From Cohnella thailandensis (lineage in GTDB: Bacteria; Bacillota; Bacilli; Paenibacillales; Paenibacillaceae), in NCBI RefSeq assembly GCF_014212135.1, contig NZ_JACJVQ010000006.1, positions 1 to 64,000 on the forward strand: a stretch of DNA of 64,000 nucleotides, written 5' to 3'. How positions within the stretch are numbered: the stretch's first letter is position 1; the number at the start of each line of letters is the position of its first letter. The translations under genes and the position numbers were made by a program. A model generated the notes under the pieces. That model saw only the letters and a program-made list of their open reading frames with translations, was not told the DNA's origin and searched no databases. Below, one piece after another: positions 47,726 through 57,787 of this stretch.

Positions 47726-49090
47726 ATGACAACCGAAGCAAGCTCGGCAACAATAGGAAGCCTTGAAGAGACGCGGGTTCGGGAAGGTCTGCTTATCTCG
47801 TTGCTCGGCTTAGCTATGATTCTCGTCATCATGAATACGACGATGTTCAACCTGGCCCTTCCATCCGTGTCGGCGGAATACGGATTGTCGGCCTCCGCGA
47901 CCTCGTGGATCGTGACCGGCTATTCGATCGTGTTCGCCATCTCCTCCATCACCTACAGCCGGCTGTCGGACTCGGTTCCGATCCGCAGGCTGCTCGTGAT
48001 CGGGCTGACCTCCATCGGAGCGGCGGCCGTCGTCGGCCTGTTCAGCGGCAGCTTCATCATGCTGTTGATCGTTCGGCTCGTGCAGGCGACCGGAGCGGGA
48101 GCCGCCCCGGCCTTATCCCTCGTCTTGATCAGCCGTTACATCCCGCAGGAACGCCAAGGGAAAGCGACCGCGCTCGTCATGTCGGCGACGTCGCTGGCCC
48201 TCGGTCTCGGTCCGGTGGCGGGAGGCGCGATCGTCGAATATCTCGGATGGCATTACCTGTTCGTCGTCACGGCTATCGCGCTGCTGCTTGTTCCGCTGTT
48301 CGCGGCCGTCGTGCCGAAGGAGCGCCCGAAGCCGGCCAGCTTCGACGCGTGGGGAGCGGCGTATGTCGCCATCGGGACGACGGGCCTTCTGTTCGCGCTC
48401 ACGAACCGATCCTTCCTGGCGTTGGCGTTAGGCTTGGCCGGCGTCGCCCTGTTCGCCCTCCGCATTCGGCGGGCGAAGGATCCCTTCGTTCAGCCGGCGC
48501 TGTTCCGCGACCGAAGCTATCTGATTGTCGGAGCGGTCGGCATCGGAGCCTATATTTGCAGCTTCGCCACGCTGTACCTCATGCCGCAGATGCTCTCCCA
48601 TCTGTTCGGATTAAGCGCGGTTTCCGCGGGCCTCGTTATTTTCCCTGGATCGGTTCTCGCGATGATCGTCTCCCGCGTCGTCGGCCGGATCATCGACGGC
48701 AGCGGCAATCGCGGGATCATCCGGTACGTTCCTCCGGCGGTATTCGTCTCGATGATTTTATTCGCGCTGTTCTCCCACACTTCGTATGTCGCCATCATTT
48801 TTATCTATATGATTCTGAGCGTCGGCTTCACCTTCCTAACGAGCAGCATCTCGAACGAGATCTCCCGGCTCCTCCCGGCGTCCAGAATCGGCTCGGGTCT
48901 CGGACTGTTCCAACTGCTCCAGTTCATCAGCGGCGCGTTCGGCGTCGCGATGACCGCGAGCGCGCTGTCCTGGCAGAAGGGGATGGAGGAGAGCGTCGCG
49001 TACTCCAATATCTATTGGGGATTGGCCGTTATCGCATTGCTCGCGGTAGGAGGCTCCTCGCTCTACCTGAGAAAGTCCGGCCGCCGCTGA
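47726..49090 (+). CDS. MFS transporter (drug efflux type)
   Basis: A 454-residue major facilitator with 12-14 transmembrane helices. Features are the N-terminal helix ISLLGLAMILVIMNTTMFNLAL, motif A-like YSRLSDSVPIRRLLVIG and motif C region ALGLGPVAGGAIVEYLGWHYLF. It resembles DHA2-type efflux pumps. ATG at 47726 follows AAGTGGTGA. Substrate unknown; a divergent ArsR-type repressor suggests inducible efflux. Confidence 0.9.
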   Translation: MTTEASSATIGSLEETRVREGLLISLLGLAMILVIMNTTMFNLALPSVSAEYGLSASATSWIVTGYSIVFAISSITYSRLSDSVPIRRLLVIGLTSIGAAAVVGLFSGSFIMLLIVRLVQATGAGAAPALSLVLISRYIPQERQGKATALVMSATSLALGLGPVAGGAIVEYLGWHYLFVVTAIALLLVPLFAAVVPKERPKPASFDAWGAAYVAIGTTGLLFALTNRSFLALALGLAGVALFALRIRRAKDPFVQPALFRDRSYLIVGAVGIGAYICSFATLYLMPQMLSHLFGLSAVSAGLVIFPGSVLAMIVSRVVGRIIDGSGNRGIIRYVPPAVFVSMILFALFSHTSYVAIIFIYMILSVGFTFLTSSISNEISRLLPASRIGSGLGLFQLLQFISGAFGVAMTASALSWQKGMEESVAYSNIYWGLAVIALLAVGGSSLYLRKSGRR

Positions 49091-49234
49091 TAGAAGCCGA
49101 GTTCCTATCTATCGAGACCTTCCTATTGCGTCCGGACGCCGATTCGCCTGGCCATTTTCCCCTTGGAAGAATGATAGCCGGTAGATTTGCCCATACTAAA
49201 CCTATGAAATCATAGCGGCAGGAGGGCAACTCGG

Positions 49235-49996
49235 ATGTGGAAATGGATCGGCTGGGCGGCGAAGCTCGCGGCCAGCGCTATCTTGCTCAGCTTCTTGTGC
49301 ATCTGGACGACCGGTTATATCGTGAACAGTTATTTACAGACGGTGATCAAGCAGTTGGATATTCCGCTGGAGGTTCAGCCTTTCGCTTTATCGGGAATAT
49401 GGGGAACGCTGTGGGGAGCGGACGATCCGCCGAAGGAAGAGGCGGCCGAGTCTCCGTCGTCGTCTCCAGCGTCGGGCTCGGTATCGGATGGCGCGGGAGG
49501 TGCGGAAGTCGAGGGAGATGCGGAAGGAGCGGGAAGCGAGGGGTCTCAGGACCCGGGGGGAGCCGAAGCGTCGACGAATTCTCCCGAGCCGGACGCCTCC
49601 GGGTCGCCGGTCGTCGATTCTCCTTTTTCTGAGCCTTCCGGCGATGCGGGAACGGGTGCGGAAACGGACGCGGGAACGGACGAAGAAACGGGCGGAGAGC
49701 TTCCGGGCGAGGAGAACGAAGGGGGCGCGGGAGAAGCGATTCCGGTGTTCGGGAACGAATCCGGAGGCAGCTTGGGATCGGCCCTGACCGCGGAGGACCG
49801 GCAGCGGCTCTACTCGATCGTCGTGACCAAGCTGAATTCCGACCAATTGCAGCAGTTGTCTTCCTATCTGGAGGGAGGAGTCGACGAGCAGGAGCAAACC
49901 AAGCTTCAGGAGCTCCTCAAAAGCTCGCTCGACGAGCGAGAATACGAGCAGATGATGGCCATTATTCAGGGAGAGCCGGCGTCCGTCGAACCCTAG
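49235..49996 (+). CDS. Membrane-anchored protein with acidic low-complexity linker
   Basis: A 253-residue protein I do not recognise. One transmembrane helix (residues 8-30), then a roughly 120-residue linker (about 62-185) rich in Glu, Gly, Ser, Ala and Pro, and a C-terminal 65-residue helical domain (LTAEDRQRLYSIVVTKLNSD, EREYEQMMAIIQGE). Ribosome-binding site GGAGGG. It lies between the MFS gene and the M23 peptidase, close to walRK, so a cell-surface or sporulation role is possible but not shown. Confidence 0.75.
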   Translation: MWKWIGWAAKLAASAILLSFLCIWTTGYIVNSYLQTVIKQLDIPLEVQPFALSGIWGTLWGADDPPKEEAAESPSSSPASGSVSDGAGGAEVEGDAEGAGSEGSQDPGGAEASTNSPEPDASGSPVVDSPFSEPSGDAGTGAETDAGTDEETGGELPGEENEGGAGEAIPVFGNESGGSLGSALTAEDRQRLYSIVVTKLNSDQLQQLSSYLEGGVDEQEQTKLQELLKSSLDEREYEQMMAIIQGEPASVEP

Positions 49997-50030
49997 CAGA
50001 ATGCGCCTAATCGCAACACAATTCGACACG

Positions 50031-50056
50031 AAGGCCCCGGAAAACCGGGGCCTTTT
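50031..50056 (+). terminator. Terminator after the 49235-49996 gene
   Basis: AAGGCCCCGG-AAAA-CCGGGGCCTT, a perfect ten-base stem followed by TT. Confidence 0.88.
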
Positions 50057-50120
50057 GCCTATTAAATGAGATAATCTTCATAATCGATTTATTGATAGTC
50101 CCGGGAAAGTTGTGCTAAAG

Positions 50121-50137
50121 TTTAAAACAGGTTTACA
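50121..50137. promoter_or_regulatory. WalR-like box before the M23 peptidase
   Basis: Read on the minus strand: TGTAAA-CCTGT-TTTAAA. The WalR consensus is TGTWAH-N5-TGTWAH, so one mismatch. It is 49 bases upstream of the peptidase start, and walR lies 1.8 kb further on. Confidence 0.5.
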
Positions 50138-50185
50138 AATAAACGGAAAAGTTTACCGTAATTTTCGTCCATAAAGGAGAAACTC

Positions 50186-51727
50186 ATGGCCGTATTCAAG
50201 GGAACGGACCGAGTTCGCGAAGCCATGTCCGCCATGCGGCAAGGCCTGCGAAGAATCCGGTCTACAAGCGCGAACGGTACCAAGCATCTCGCTAAGAAGA
50301 CGAACCCTGCAACGCAGCACTTATTCGCACACCATAAAGCGCCGCTTCTCGCGACGGGCGTCGGAATTCTCGCCATCGTGGGAGTGTTTATCGGAACGAA
50401 TCATTATGTAGAAGCCAACACGAATTCCTACTATAAGGTTATGCTCAACGGACAAGTGATCGGCGAGATCAGCGATAAGGCCTTGGTCGATAACGTCATC
50501 GCCGCCAAGCAAGAGCAATTGTCCAAGGAAGCGACGGATATCCAATATGCGTTGGATGAAGACCAGGTCGCCTACGAGGATGTAAGTGCTTACAATAAAC
50601 TTCCCGACGACGAGAGCACTCTGGCTGCCTTGAAGGAAGGACTAACGGCCCATCCGGTCGGCGTGAAGCTGGTCGTCGACGGCAAAGAGATCGGAACCGT
50701 GAAGAACCAGGAAGAAGCGGACGCGCTGCTTCAGCGGGTCAAAGACAAATTCATTCCGGCCGGCGCCAAGGCGGATGCCAAGAGCAAGGTGCAGGCGCTT
50801 TCCTACTCGGCAACGGCAGCTTCCTCTACCAGAGTGGTAGAATCCATCGACTTCGAAGAGGAAGTGACGACGGTTCCGGCGGAGATCGAGCTGAGCGAGC
50901 TGGACGACGTCGACGCGCTTTACAAGACGCTGACCACGGGCGATCCGGAGAAGAAGACGTACACCGTGCAGCAAGGAGACTGCCTCGGCTGCATCGCCGA
51001 GAAGACCGGCCTGACGGTCGCGTTCCTCAAAGCGAAGAATCCTTGGATCGTGAACGACCGGATCGACGTCGGGGACGTACTCGATATTACCCAGAATAAT
51101 CCGGTTCTAAACGTGCAATCCGAGGAGACGGTGACGGAGATCGAAGTGATCGACCCGCCGGTGGAGATTCGCAAGAGCGACGACATCAAGATGGGCCAGC
51201 AGAAGACGCTTCAAGTGGGAGCCGAAGGCCAGCGGGAGGTCACCTACCGGTTGACCAAGCGCAACGGCGCCGCGATCGAAGAGGAGCAAGTGTCCTCCAA
51301 AGTGATTAAGGCAGCGGTATCAACCATCATTCTGAAGGGAACGAAGGTCATTCCGAGCGAAGGGACGGGTACATTCGCTTGGCCGGTAACGGGAGCCCGC
51401 ATTACGAGCTACATGGGTTCGAGATGGGGCAGCCTGCACAAGGGCATCGACATGGTCGGCGGCAAGACGATCATGGCGGCCGACAACGGAACGATCGAAT
51501 TCGCCGGAGAGAAGAACGGGTACGGCAATGCCATCATTATCGATCATAACAACGGCTTCAAGACGTTATACGGTCACCTGAAGAGCATCTCCGTGAAAAA
51601 GGGTCAAGTCGTCTCCAAGGGAGACAAGATCGGCATCATGGGCAACACCGGACATTCGACCGGCACTCACCTTCACTTTGAAGTTTATCTGAACGGAGAC
51701 CTGAAGAACCCGACCAGCTATTTATAA
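50186..51727 (+). CDS. LysM and M23 domain peptidoglycan endopeptidase
   Basis: A 513-residue cell-wall hydrolase. A transmembrane anchor (53-71), an extended extracellular region, a LysM domain (KTYTVQQGDCLGCIAEKTGL, near residue 258, with a CxxC), a G5-like segment (about 310-385) and a C-terminal zinc peptidase M23 domain with HKGIDMVG and THLHFEVY. It should cut peptidoglycan cross-links during growth. The start at 50186 follows AAAGGAGAA. Confidence 0.92.
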   Translation: MAVFKGTDRVREAMSAMRQGLRRIRSTSANGTKHLAKKTNPATQHLFAHHKAPLLATGVGILAIVGVFIGTNHYVEANTNSYYKVMLNGQVIGEISDKALVDNVIAAKQEQLSKEATDIQYALDEDQVAYEDVSAYNKLPDDESTLAALKEGLTAHPVGVKLVVDGKEIGTVKNQEEADALLQRVKDKFIPAGAKADAKSKVQALSYSATAASSTRVVESIDFEEEVTTVPAEIELSELDDVDALYKTLTTGDPEKKTYTVQQGDCLGCIAEKTGLTVAFLKAKNPWIVNDRIDVGDVLDITQNNPVLNVQSEETVTEIEVIDPPVEIRKSDDIKMGQQKTLQVGAEGQREVTYRLTKRNGAAIEEEQVSSKVIKAAVSTIILKGTKVIPSEGTGTFAWPVTGARITSYMGSRWGSLHKGIDMVGGKTIMAADNGTIEFAGEKNGYGNAIIIDHNNGFKTLYGHLKSISVKKGQVVSKGDKIGIMGNTGHSTGTHLHFEVYLNGDLKNPTSYL

Positions 51728-51761
51728 GATCCTGTTCATACAGCCTTTAGAGATAACGACG

Positions 51762-51795
51762 AGAACCATCGGAGCCATGTCTCCGGTGGTTCTTT
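51762..51795 (+). terminator. Terminator after the M23 gene
   Basis: AGAACCATCGGAG (51762-51774) pairs with CTCCGGTGGTTCT (51781-51793) with one G-U pair, followed by TT. Confidence 0.85.
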
Positions 51796-51858
51796 GCATA
51801 ATGGCTCGATTACCCAGAGAAAGCGTTGCGCCCCAAACTTCGCGAGGCCTGTCTATTA

Positions 51859-51867
51859 TGTTAGAAT
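51859..51867 (+). promoter_or_regulatory. walR operon extended -10 promoter
   Basis: TGTTAGAAT (51859-51867) is a TG-extended -10 of the form TGnTAGAAT, 45 bases before the walR start. No clear -35 is seen. Confidence 0.55.
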
Positions 51868-51911
51868 AGAAGGGATAGAGAATGCTTCCAAGGTACGGGA
51901 GGCTTGACGAT

Positions 51912-52652
51912 ATGCCTGGGAAAATATTAGTGGTGGACGACGAACGTCCGATCGCGGATATTCTGAAGTTTAACTTGGAGAAGGAAGGCTATGAGGTCGT
52001 CTGCGCGTTCGACGGCGAAGAGGCCGTTCGGCTCGCGTTCGAGATCGATCCCGACCTCATCCTGCTCGACCTGATGCTGCCGGTGAAGGACGGCATGGAC
52101 GTCTGCCGCGAGGTGCGCGGCAAGCTGTCGACGCCGATCATCATGCTGACGGCGAAGGATACCGAGCTGGACAAGGTGCTCGGGCTGGAGCTCGGCGCGG
52201 ACGATTACGTGACGAAGCCGTTCGGCACGCGGGAGCTGCTCGCGCGGGTGAAGGCGCATCTGCGCCGCCAGCGCAAGCTGGACGCCAAGAGCGAAGGGGA
52301 CTCCACCGGCGAGAGCGAGCGCCAGGGGCTGAAGCTGTTTAACCTGTTCATCGACACCGACATGTATGTCGTGTACAAGAACGGGCAGCCGCTCGATCTG
52401 ACGCATCGCGAGTTCGAGCTGGTGCATTACCTTGCGCGCAACAGCGGCAAGGTCATGACCCGGGAGCATCTGCTGCAAGCGGTTTGGGGCTTCGAGTATT
52501 TCGGCGACGTTCGCACGGTGGACGTGACGATTCGCCGCCTGCGCGAGAAGCTCGAGGATGACCCGAGCCGTCCGGAGATCATTCTGACGCGGCGAGGGCT
52601 AGGGTATCTGATGCGCAATCCTAAGATGGCAACGGGCGGATTCGGTGGATGA
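51912..52652 (+). CDS. walR: Response regulator WalR (YycF)
   Basis: A 246-residue OmpR-family regulator controlling cell-wall metabolism and essential in many Firmicutes. Receiver motifs are [20 protein letters not shown] (the phosphoacceptor is the Asp of LLDLM) and [14 protein letters not shown]; the winged helix has [23 protein letters not shown] at 51912 follows GGGAGG. It heads the walRKHIJ operon; walK overlaps its stop. Confidence 0.97.
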   Translation: MPGKILVVDDERPIADILKFNLEKEGYEVVCAFDGEEAVRLAFEIDPDLILLDLMLPVKDGMDVCREVRGKLSTPIIMLTAKDTELDKVLGLELGADDYVTKPFGTRELLARVKAHLRRQRKLDAKSEGDSTGESERQGLKLFNLFIDTDMYVVYKNGQPLDLTHREFELVHYLARNSGKVMTREHLLQAVWGFEYFGDVRTVDVTIRRLREKLEDDPSRPEIILTRRGLGYLMRNPKMATGGFGG

Positions 52653-54484
52653 AGCTGCTCCGTCCGTTCCGCACGATTCAAGCCAAGCTCATCATCATGG
52701 TGCTTCTCCTGATCCTGATCGCTCTGCAGCTGATTGGGGTTTATTTTATCAGCACGATGAAGAACTCGCTTATCGAGTCTTTCACGAACAATTTGAACAC
52801 TCAAGCCCAGATGCTTACCCTCCTGGCCGGATCGGCAATCGACAATCAGGATGAGACGGGGACGACGGAGGACGGGGGAGAGTCCGAGCTAGGCCGGCTG
52901 GTGGGCAACCTGTTCAACATAAACGGAGCGGAGGCCCAGGTTCTCGATGCGAGCGGAAGGGTGCTGGCAACCTCGCTGGCGGAGCACCAGTCCTACGTGG
53001 GCAGGAAGAACACCTCGCTTCTGGTGAGCCGCGCCCTGCAAGGAATCAATGACAATACCGAAGAGATCATCGATACGGACAACATCCGGAAGAAGATCGT
53101 CGTGAAGCCGGTCATGAACGACAAAAAGGATAAGGTCGTCGGCGCGGTCTATATCGTCGCGTCGATGAGCGAACTTTATCAGACGGTTGAGCGGGTGAAT
53201 CAGATCTTCGTGACCGGGATGCTGCTGGCGCTAGGTCTGACGGCGCTGCTCGGGATTCTCATCGCCGGCACGATCACGCAGCCGATCAAGGCGTTGACCC
53301 GCCAGGCGACGGCCGTCGCGGAAGGGCGCTTCGAGGAGCGGGTGCCGGTTCTCGGGAAGGACGAGATCGGCCAGCTCAGCACCGCCTTCAACGAGATGAC
53401 GGACCGGCTGAGCGAGGCGCTCTCCGTTAACGAGGAAGAGAAGGAGAAGCTGAGCTCGATTCTGTCCAACATGAGCGACGGGGTGCTGGCGACGGACGAG
53501 ATCGGCCGCGTCATCGTGGCGAACCGGCGGGCCCGGACGATGCTCAGCATCGAGGACATCGAGGGCCGCACCGCTTCCGAGTGCCTCGACATCGATAAGG
53601 CTCCGATCTCCGAAGCGTTGAACGGCCGGGAAACGGCGCTGCTCATCCATCGGCAGCTTTCCGAAGACGAGGAGCACCTCGTGTTCCGGTTGACGCTAAC
53701 GCCGATCAGGCGCCGGGACAAGGGAGTCGTCGGCTCCATCGCCGTGCTTCACGACGTGACCGAATCGGAGAAGCTGGAGCAGACGCGCCGCGAGTTCGTG
53801 GCGAACGTCTCGCACGAGCTGCGCACGCCGCTGACCACGATCAAGAGCTACGCCGAGGCGCTGGACGACGGCGCCATGGAGGAGCCGCCGCTCGCGGAAC
53901 GGTTCGTCGGCGTCATTCGAAGCGAGACCGAGCGGATGATCCGCCTCGTGACCGATCTGCTCCATCTGTCCCGGTTCGATTCCCGCCAAGCCCAGCTTCG
54001 GCGCCAGATGACCGATCTCGCGGAGATGACGGAGGACGTCGTCGACCGCTTCTCTCTACAGCTCAGGCAGAAGGCGATCACGGTACGCGTGCAGGTGGAA
54101 CCGGGTCTGCAGAAGGCATGGATCGATCGAGACGGCATCGACCAGGTGCTCGACAATCTGATGTCAAACGCCATCAAGTACACGCTCGACGGGGGATCGA
54201 TTATCCTGTCTTCCCGCTTGAACGACGCCGGGCAGCTGTCGATCTCGGTGAAGGATACCGGCATCGGCATTCCGAAGAAGGATCTCGCCCATATCTTCGA
54301 CCGGTTCTATCGCGTCGACAAGGCTCGTTCCCGCAGTATGGGCGGCACCGGTCTCGGCCTCTCGATTGCCCGGGAAATCGTTCGCGCCCACGGGGGATCG
54401 ATCTCGATCGAATCGGAGCTGAACGTCGGCACGACGGTCACCGCAACCTTGCCGTTGACGCAGGAAGGAAGTGAGCACCCATGA
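52649..54484 (+). CDS. walK: Sensor histidine kinase WalK (YycG)
   Basis: A 611-residue kinase. Two transmembrane helices (about 14-34 and 187-207) flank an extracellular PAS-like domain, then HAMP (about 208-260), a cytoplasmic PAS (270-370), the phosphoacceptor H389 in [12 protein letters not shown] and an HATPase domain ([24 protein letters not shown]). It overlaps both walR and walH by four bases. Confidence 0.97.
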   Translation: MKLLRPFRTIQAKLIIMVLLLILIALQLIGVYFISTMKNSLIESFTNNLNTQAQMLTLLAGSAIDNQDETGTTEDGGESELGRLVGNLFNINGAEAQVLDASGRVLATSLAEHQSYVGRKNTSLLVSRALQGINDNTEEIIDTDNIRKKIVVKPVMNDKKDKVVGAVYIVASMSELYQTVERVNQIFVTGMLLALGLTALLGILIAGTITQPIKALTRQATAVAEGRFEERVPVLGKDEIGQLSTAFNEMTDRLSEALSVNEEEKEKLSSILSNMSDGVLATDEIGRVIVANRRARTMLSIEDIEGRTASECLDIDKAPISEALNGRETALLIHRQLSEDEEHLVFRLTLTPIRRRDKGVVGSIAVLHDVTESEKLEQTRREFVANVSHELRTPLTTIKSYAEALDDGAMEEPPLAERFVGVIRSETERMIRLVTDLLHLSRFDSRQAQLRRQMTDLAEMTEDVVDRFSLQLRQKAITVRVQVEPGLQKAWIDRDGIDQVLDNLMSNAIKYTLDGGSIILSSRLNDAGQLSISVKDTGIGIPKKDLAHIFDRFYRVDKARSRSMGGTGLGLSIAREIVRAHGGSISIESELNVGTTVTATLPLTQEGSEHP

Positions 54485-55764
54485 TCGAGAAGCTCAAGTC
54501 GGTCGTTCTGGCTTCGCTTGTCGTCATCAGCCTGGTGCAGAGCTACTTCCTGGCCTACAGCATGCCCAGCATGGAAGCGAACGTGAAGACGGAGCAAAAT
54601 TACGTCAACGCCGATCCGCTCGGGGCGCAGGAGAAGGTGGAGAACCTTCTGTACCCGGAACAGCTGGTGCTGCATATGGGCAACGACAAGCACACGGTGT
54701 TCTACCCGAACGATACGTTCTACAATATGGTGCTGGATAAGCTTCAAGTACGGGAGTTCAAGGGCTTCCAGCGGGATTCGATCGACAAGATCAACTGGGA
54801 GCAGGTTCGCCAGAACGACCTCGGCATCGAGGTGCGCTTCGGAAGGGCGGTTCCGTTCGAGCTGCTGCAGCGGGTATTCAAGGTCGACGCGGATTTTCTC
54901 TTCTCCGGGGATATGGTCAACCGGATCTGGATCTTCGCCCGGCAGGATCGCGAAGAGGTCCGCACGTTCTTCTTCAGCTCGGACGGCCAGAACGTCTATG
55001 AGTCGCTTCGCGCGGATCTCACCGTGCAGGACATTCAGCAGTATACGGGCTTCGGCCAATACTGGACCCCGTTCAAATATTGGGACGGAGGGGTCTACGT
55101 GCCGGAGCAGGCCAAGAGCTTCGACATTCGAAGGGTGCCGTATACCGCCTATACGTCCGACCAGCTCCAGCGCAACCTGTTCTCCGATCCGAGCACGACC
55201 AACATAGTTCAGGATCAGCAGGACGGCACCCAGATCTATACGGACTGGAAGCGCGGACTGAAGCTGGAGACGGGAGTCGGCTGGCTCTCCTATACCGATA
55301 TTGTCGCACCGACCGATATCCAGAACAGCCTGACCGACAACATCGAGTCCGCGGTATCGTTCGTCAATCTGCACGGCGGATGGGGCCAAACGCACCGCCT
55401 CGTTCGTTCCGAGGGGCCGGCGAACGACAGCGTCATCAAGTTCCAGCAATATTATGCCGGTCTGCCGATTATCTCGGGCGAGAATTTCCGGTTCGGTTAT
55501 ATGCAGCTTACGATTCAGCGGGGATTGGTCTCTTCATACGAGCGTTCCATGTTCGTCTTGAATAGCGGCAAAGAGGTCAAAGGAGCGATGCAGAAGCTTC
55601 CGGCGGGCAGCGACCTGCTGGCTCGGATCCGGGAGGTATCGGGAGGCGAGACCGTGGAGTCGATCTTCCCGGCCTATCGGCCCAAGCTGGAAGAGGATTC
55701 GATGCTGCTGCAGCCAGCTTGGGCGATCCGGCTCGCGAGCGGGGAAGTCCGAACGGTCGATTGA
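54481..55764 (+). CDS. walH: WalK-interacting regulatory protein WalH (YycH)
   Basis: A 427-residue YycH protein with one N-terminal membrane anchor (SVVLASLVVISLVQSYFLAY) and a large extracellular part. With WalI it modulates WalK. Its start overlaps walK; the ribosome-binding site AAGGAAGTGAG lies within walK. Confidence 0.94.
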   Translation: MIEKLKSVVLASLVVISLVQSYFLAYSMPSMEANVKTEQNYVNADPLGAQEKVENLLYPEQLVLHMGNDKHTVFYPNDTFYNMVLDKLQVREFKGFQRDSIDKINWEQVRQNDLGIEVRFGRAVPFELLQRVFKVDADFLFSGDMVNRIWIFARQDREEVRTFFFSSDGQNVYESLRADLTVQDIQQYTGFGQYWTPFKYWDGGVYVPEQAKSFDIRRVPYTAYTSDQLQRNLFSDPSTTNIVQDQQDGTQIYTDWKRGLKLETGVGWLSYTDIVAPTDIQNSLTDNIESAVSFVNLHGGWGQTHRLVRSEGPANDSVIKFQQYYAGLPIISGENFRFGYMQLTIQRGLVSSYERSMFVLNSGKEVKGAMQKLPAGSDLLARIREVSGGETVESIFPAYRPKLEEDSMLLQPAWAIRLASGEVRTVD

Positions 55765-55792
55765 TCGAACAAGCGCGAAAGGAGGGGCGAGG

Positions 55793-56557
55793 ATGGATTG
55801 GGGTCGAGCCAAAAGCGTGCTTATTATCGCTTTTCTGCTGCTTAACATGGTTCTGGGCTATCAGCTGTGGATGGAATGGCGGGAGCGAATCGACTCGGCC
55901 GTCGATTGGACCTCGCTGCCTCCCGAGACGCAGCAGGCGATGAGCTCGAAGGGCATTCGCGTGGAAGCCGAGATTCCGACGGAGACGCCCGAGATGCTGG
56001 AGCAGCTCACCTATTCTCTCAAGGAGACGCCGACGAGCGGCACCGGAGCCCGGATCATGCTGAATCCTCAGCCCAATACGCGGGTCGTGTATTTCGACGA
56101 GGAGCTCGAGACGGCGCTCGGATCGGTCATTCCCGAGCTGAACCAATATCACTTGTACAGCTTGGGCAGCGGAGACGGCGTCTTCGTCCTCAACCGGACG
56201 TTCGACGGGTGGCCGATCTTCGATATCAATATCGAGTTCTACTATAGCGAGCAGAAAATAACGGCCTATCGCCAGGACGTGGTCGAGAGCTTGTCGCCGG
56301 AAGACTCGAAGCGGCAGAAGGTGCTTCCCGCGACGATGGCGGTGGCGAAGCTGATCGCCAGCTATCTGCCGGCGGGATCGACGATTCGCGAGATTCAGCT
56401 CGGGTACCACGGCCAGATTTTCGATTCGGAGATTCAACTCGCCGCGCCTTCCTGGAGGGTTCTGCTGGACGACGGAGAAGTATATTACGTGAACGCCATC
56501 AGCGGCGAAGTCGTGACGGATAAAGAGAAGACAGGCGGCGCCGGGCTCCCGGAATAA
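55793..56557 (+). CDS. walI: WalK-interacting regulatory protein WalI (YycI)
   Basis: A 254-residue YycI protein starting MDWGRAKSVLIIAFLLLNMV (membrane anchor) with the extracellular YycI domain. AAGGAGGGG precedes its ATG. A hairpin (GCTCCCGG-AATAAA-CCGGGAGC, 56545-56566) covers its stop codon and may reduce transcription into walJ. Confidence 0.93.
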   Translation: MDWGRAKSVLIIAFLLLNMVLGYQLWMEWRERIDSAVDWTSLPPETQQAMSSKGIRVEAEIPTETPEMLEQLTYSLKETPTSGTGARIMLNPQPNTRVVYFDEELETALGSVIPELNQYHLYSLGSGDGVFVLNRTFDGWPIFDINIEFYYSEQKITAYRQDVVESLSPEDSKRQKVLPATMAVAKLIASYLPAGSTIREIQLGYHGQIFDSEIQLAAPSWRVLLDDGEVYYVNAISGEVVTDKEKTGGAGLPE

Positions 56558-56603
56558 ACCGGGAGCGGCGCAGGGGAGATAATAACAGAAAGAGGACGAC
56601 AGC

Positions 56604-57410
56604 ATGGGACTTCGATTTACGGTACTGTCCAGCGGCTCGACCGGCAACGCGACGGTCGTGTCGTCGGATGCGGCTACCGTTCTAGTAGATGTCGGTTTAA
56701 GCGCTAAGAGAATAGAAGAGTTGATGAGAGAGCGGGAGGTGTCCGGAAGCGATCTCGACGCCATCCTCGTCACCCACGAGCATTCCGATCATATCAAGGG
56801 GCTCGGGGCGTTCGCCCGCAAGTTCAAGCTGCCGATCTACGCCAACGAGAAAACTTGGGTCGCGATGCAGAAGCACGTCGGCGAAATCGAGGAGTCGCAG
56901 AGGCGCATCCTGCCGACGGACAGCGTGATGGAGCTGTTCGATCTTCGAATCGAATCGTACGGAATCTCCCACGACGCAGCGGAGCCGGTCGGCTACTGCT
57001 TCCAGTCCGGGGGACGCAAGCTCACTCTCGCCACCGATCTCGGCTATGTCAGCGATAGGGTCATGAATCAGCTGAGGAATTCGGACGTGCTCGTGCTGGA
57101 ATCGAACCATGACGTGAACATGCTTCGCATGGGAAGATACCCTTGGAATATCAAACGCCGGATTCTCGGGGATAGCGGGCACCTCTCGAACGAAGCGGCG
57201 GGAGAAGCGCTCCGCGCCTTGCTGTCGGACGGAGCGACGCGCCGGGTTTACCTCGCCCACCTCAGCCAAGAGCACAACCTGATGGACCTCGCCAAGATGA
57301 CCGTGACGAACGTTCTGGAGGATAGCGGCATTTTCTATCACGAGAATGAATTCTCCCTGTGCGAGACCTACTACGACAAGCCGACCCCGTGGGATCTGGT
57401 CAAGAGCTAG
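56604..57410 (+). CDS. walJ: Metallo-beta-lactamase fold hydrolase WalJ (YycJ)
   Basis: A 268-residue MBL-fold hydrolase. The metal-binding motif is LVTHEHSDHIKGLG (HxHxDH), with further metal-site residues in SHDAAEPVGY and LESNHD. It is the last gene of the walRKHIJ operon, where it is linked with DNA repair or cell-division coordination in relatives. The start follows AAAGAGGACG. A small convergent gene overlaps its 3' end by 11 bases. Confidence 0.95.
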   Translation: MGLRFTVLSSGSTGNATVVSSDAATVLVDVGLSAKRIEELMREREVSGSDLDAILVTHEHSDHIKGLGAFARKFKLPIYANEKTWVAMQKHVGEIEESQRRILPTDSVMELFDLRIESYGISHDAAEPVGYCFQSGGRKLTLATDLGYVSDRVMNQLRNSDVLVLESNHDVNMLRMGRYPWNIKRRILGDSGHLSNEAAGEALRALLSDGATRRVYLAHLSQEHNLMDLAKMTVTNVLEDSGIFYHENEFSLCETYYDKPTPWDLVKS

Positions 57411-57621
57411 AAGCGGATCGGCCGGACTCGGCCTCGAGCTCCATGGCGGCTTCGCTTTCCTCGGCTTTGCGGCTTAGCTCATCGGGGGACAGGATGCCTT
57501 TCTCGACGAGCAGCTCGATCAGGGAATCGAGAACGACAAGCTGCCGATAGTGATCCTCCTTCAGCTGGGAGAGGCGGGCGGCGAGCTCCAGAATGGCGTC
57601 GGGCAGAACGGAAGGCTTCAT
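57400..57621 (-). CDS. Small hypothetical protein
   Basis: A 73-residue protein, MKPSVLPDAILELAARLSQL, mostly helical with an acidic C terminus. The ATG has AAAGGAAGT upstream. It lies opposite the 3' end of walJ. I do not recognise a family. Its frame has plausible codon use, but a chance ORF cannot be ruled out. Confidence 0.6.
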   Translation of the reverse strand: MKPSVLPDAILELAARLSQLKEDHYRQLVVLDSLIELLVEKGILSPDELSRKAEESEAAMELEAESGRSASSS

Positions 57622-57787
57622 TGGCAGGACTTCCTTTCTTTACATAAAGAATAAGTTCCCTCATTGCCTTGCTTCCTTCTAGCAATTCTATTAGTATTTT
57701 AGTCAAATCCAACAAAGATATTCCGATTGATCGAACGATATAATAGAGGACGGCAACAACTGGGGTTCAGGCTCCCTAGACGACGGG

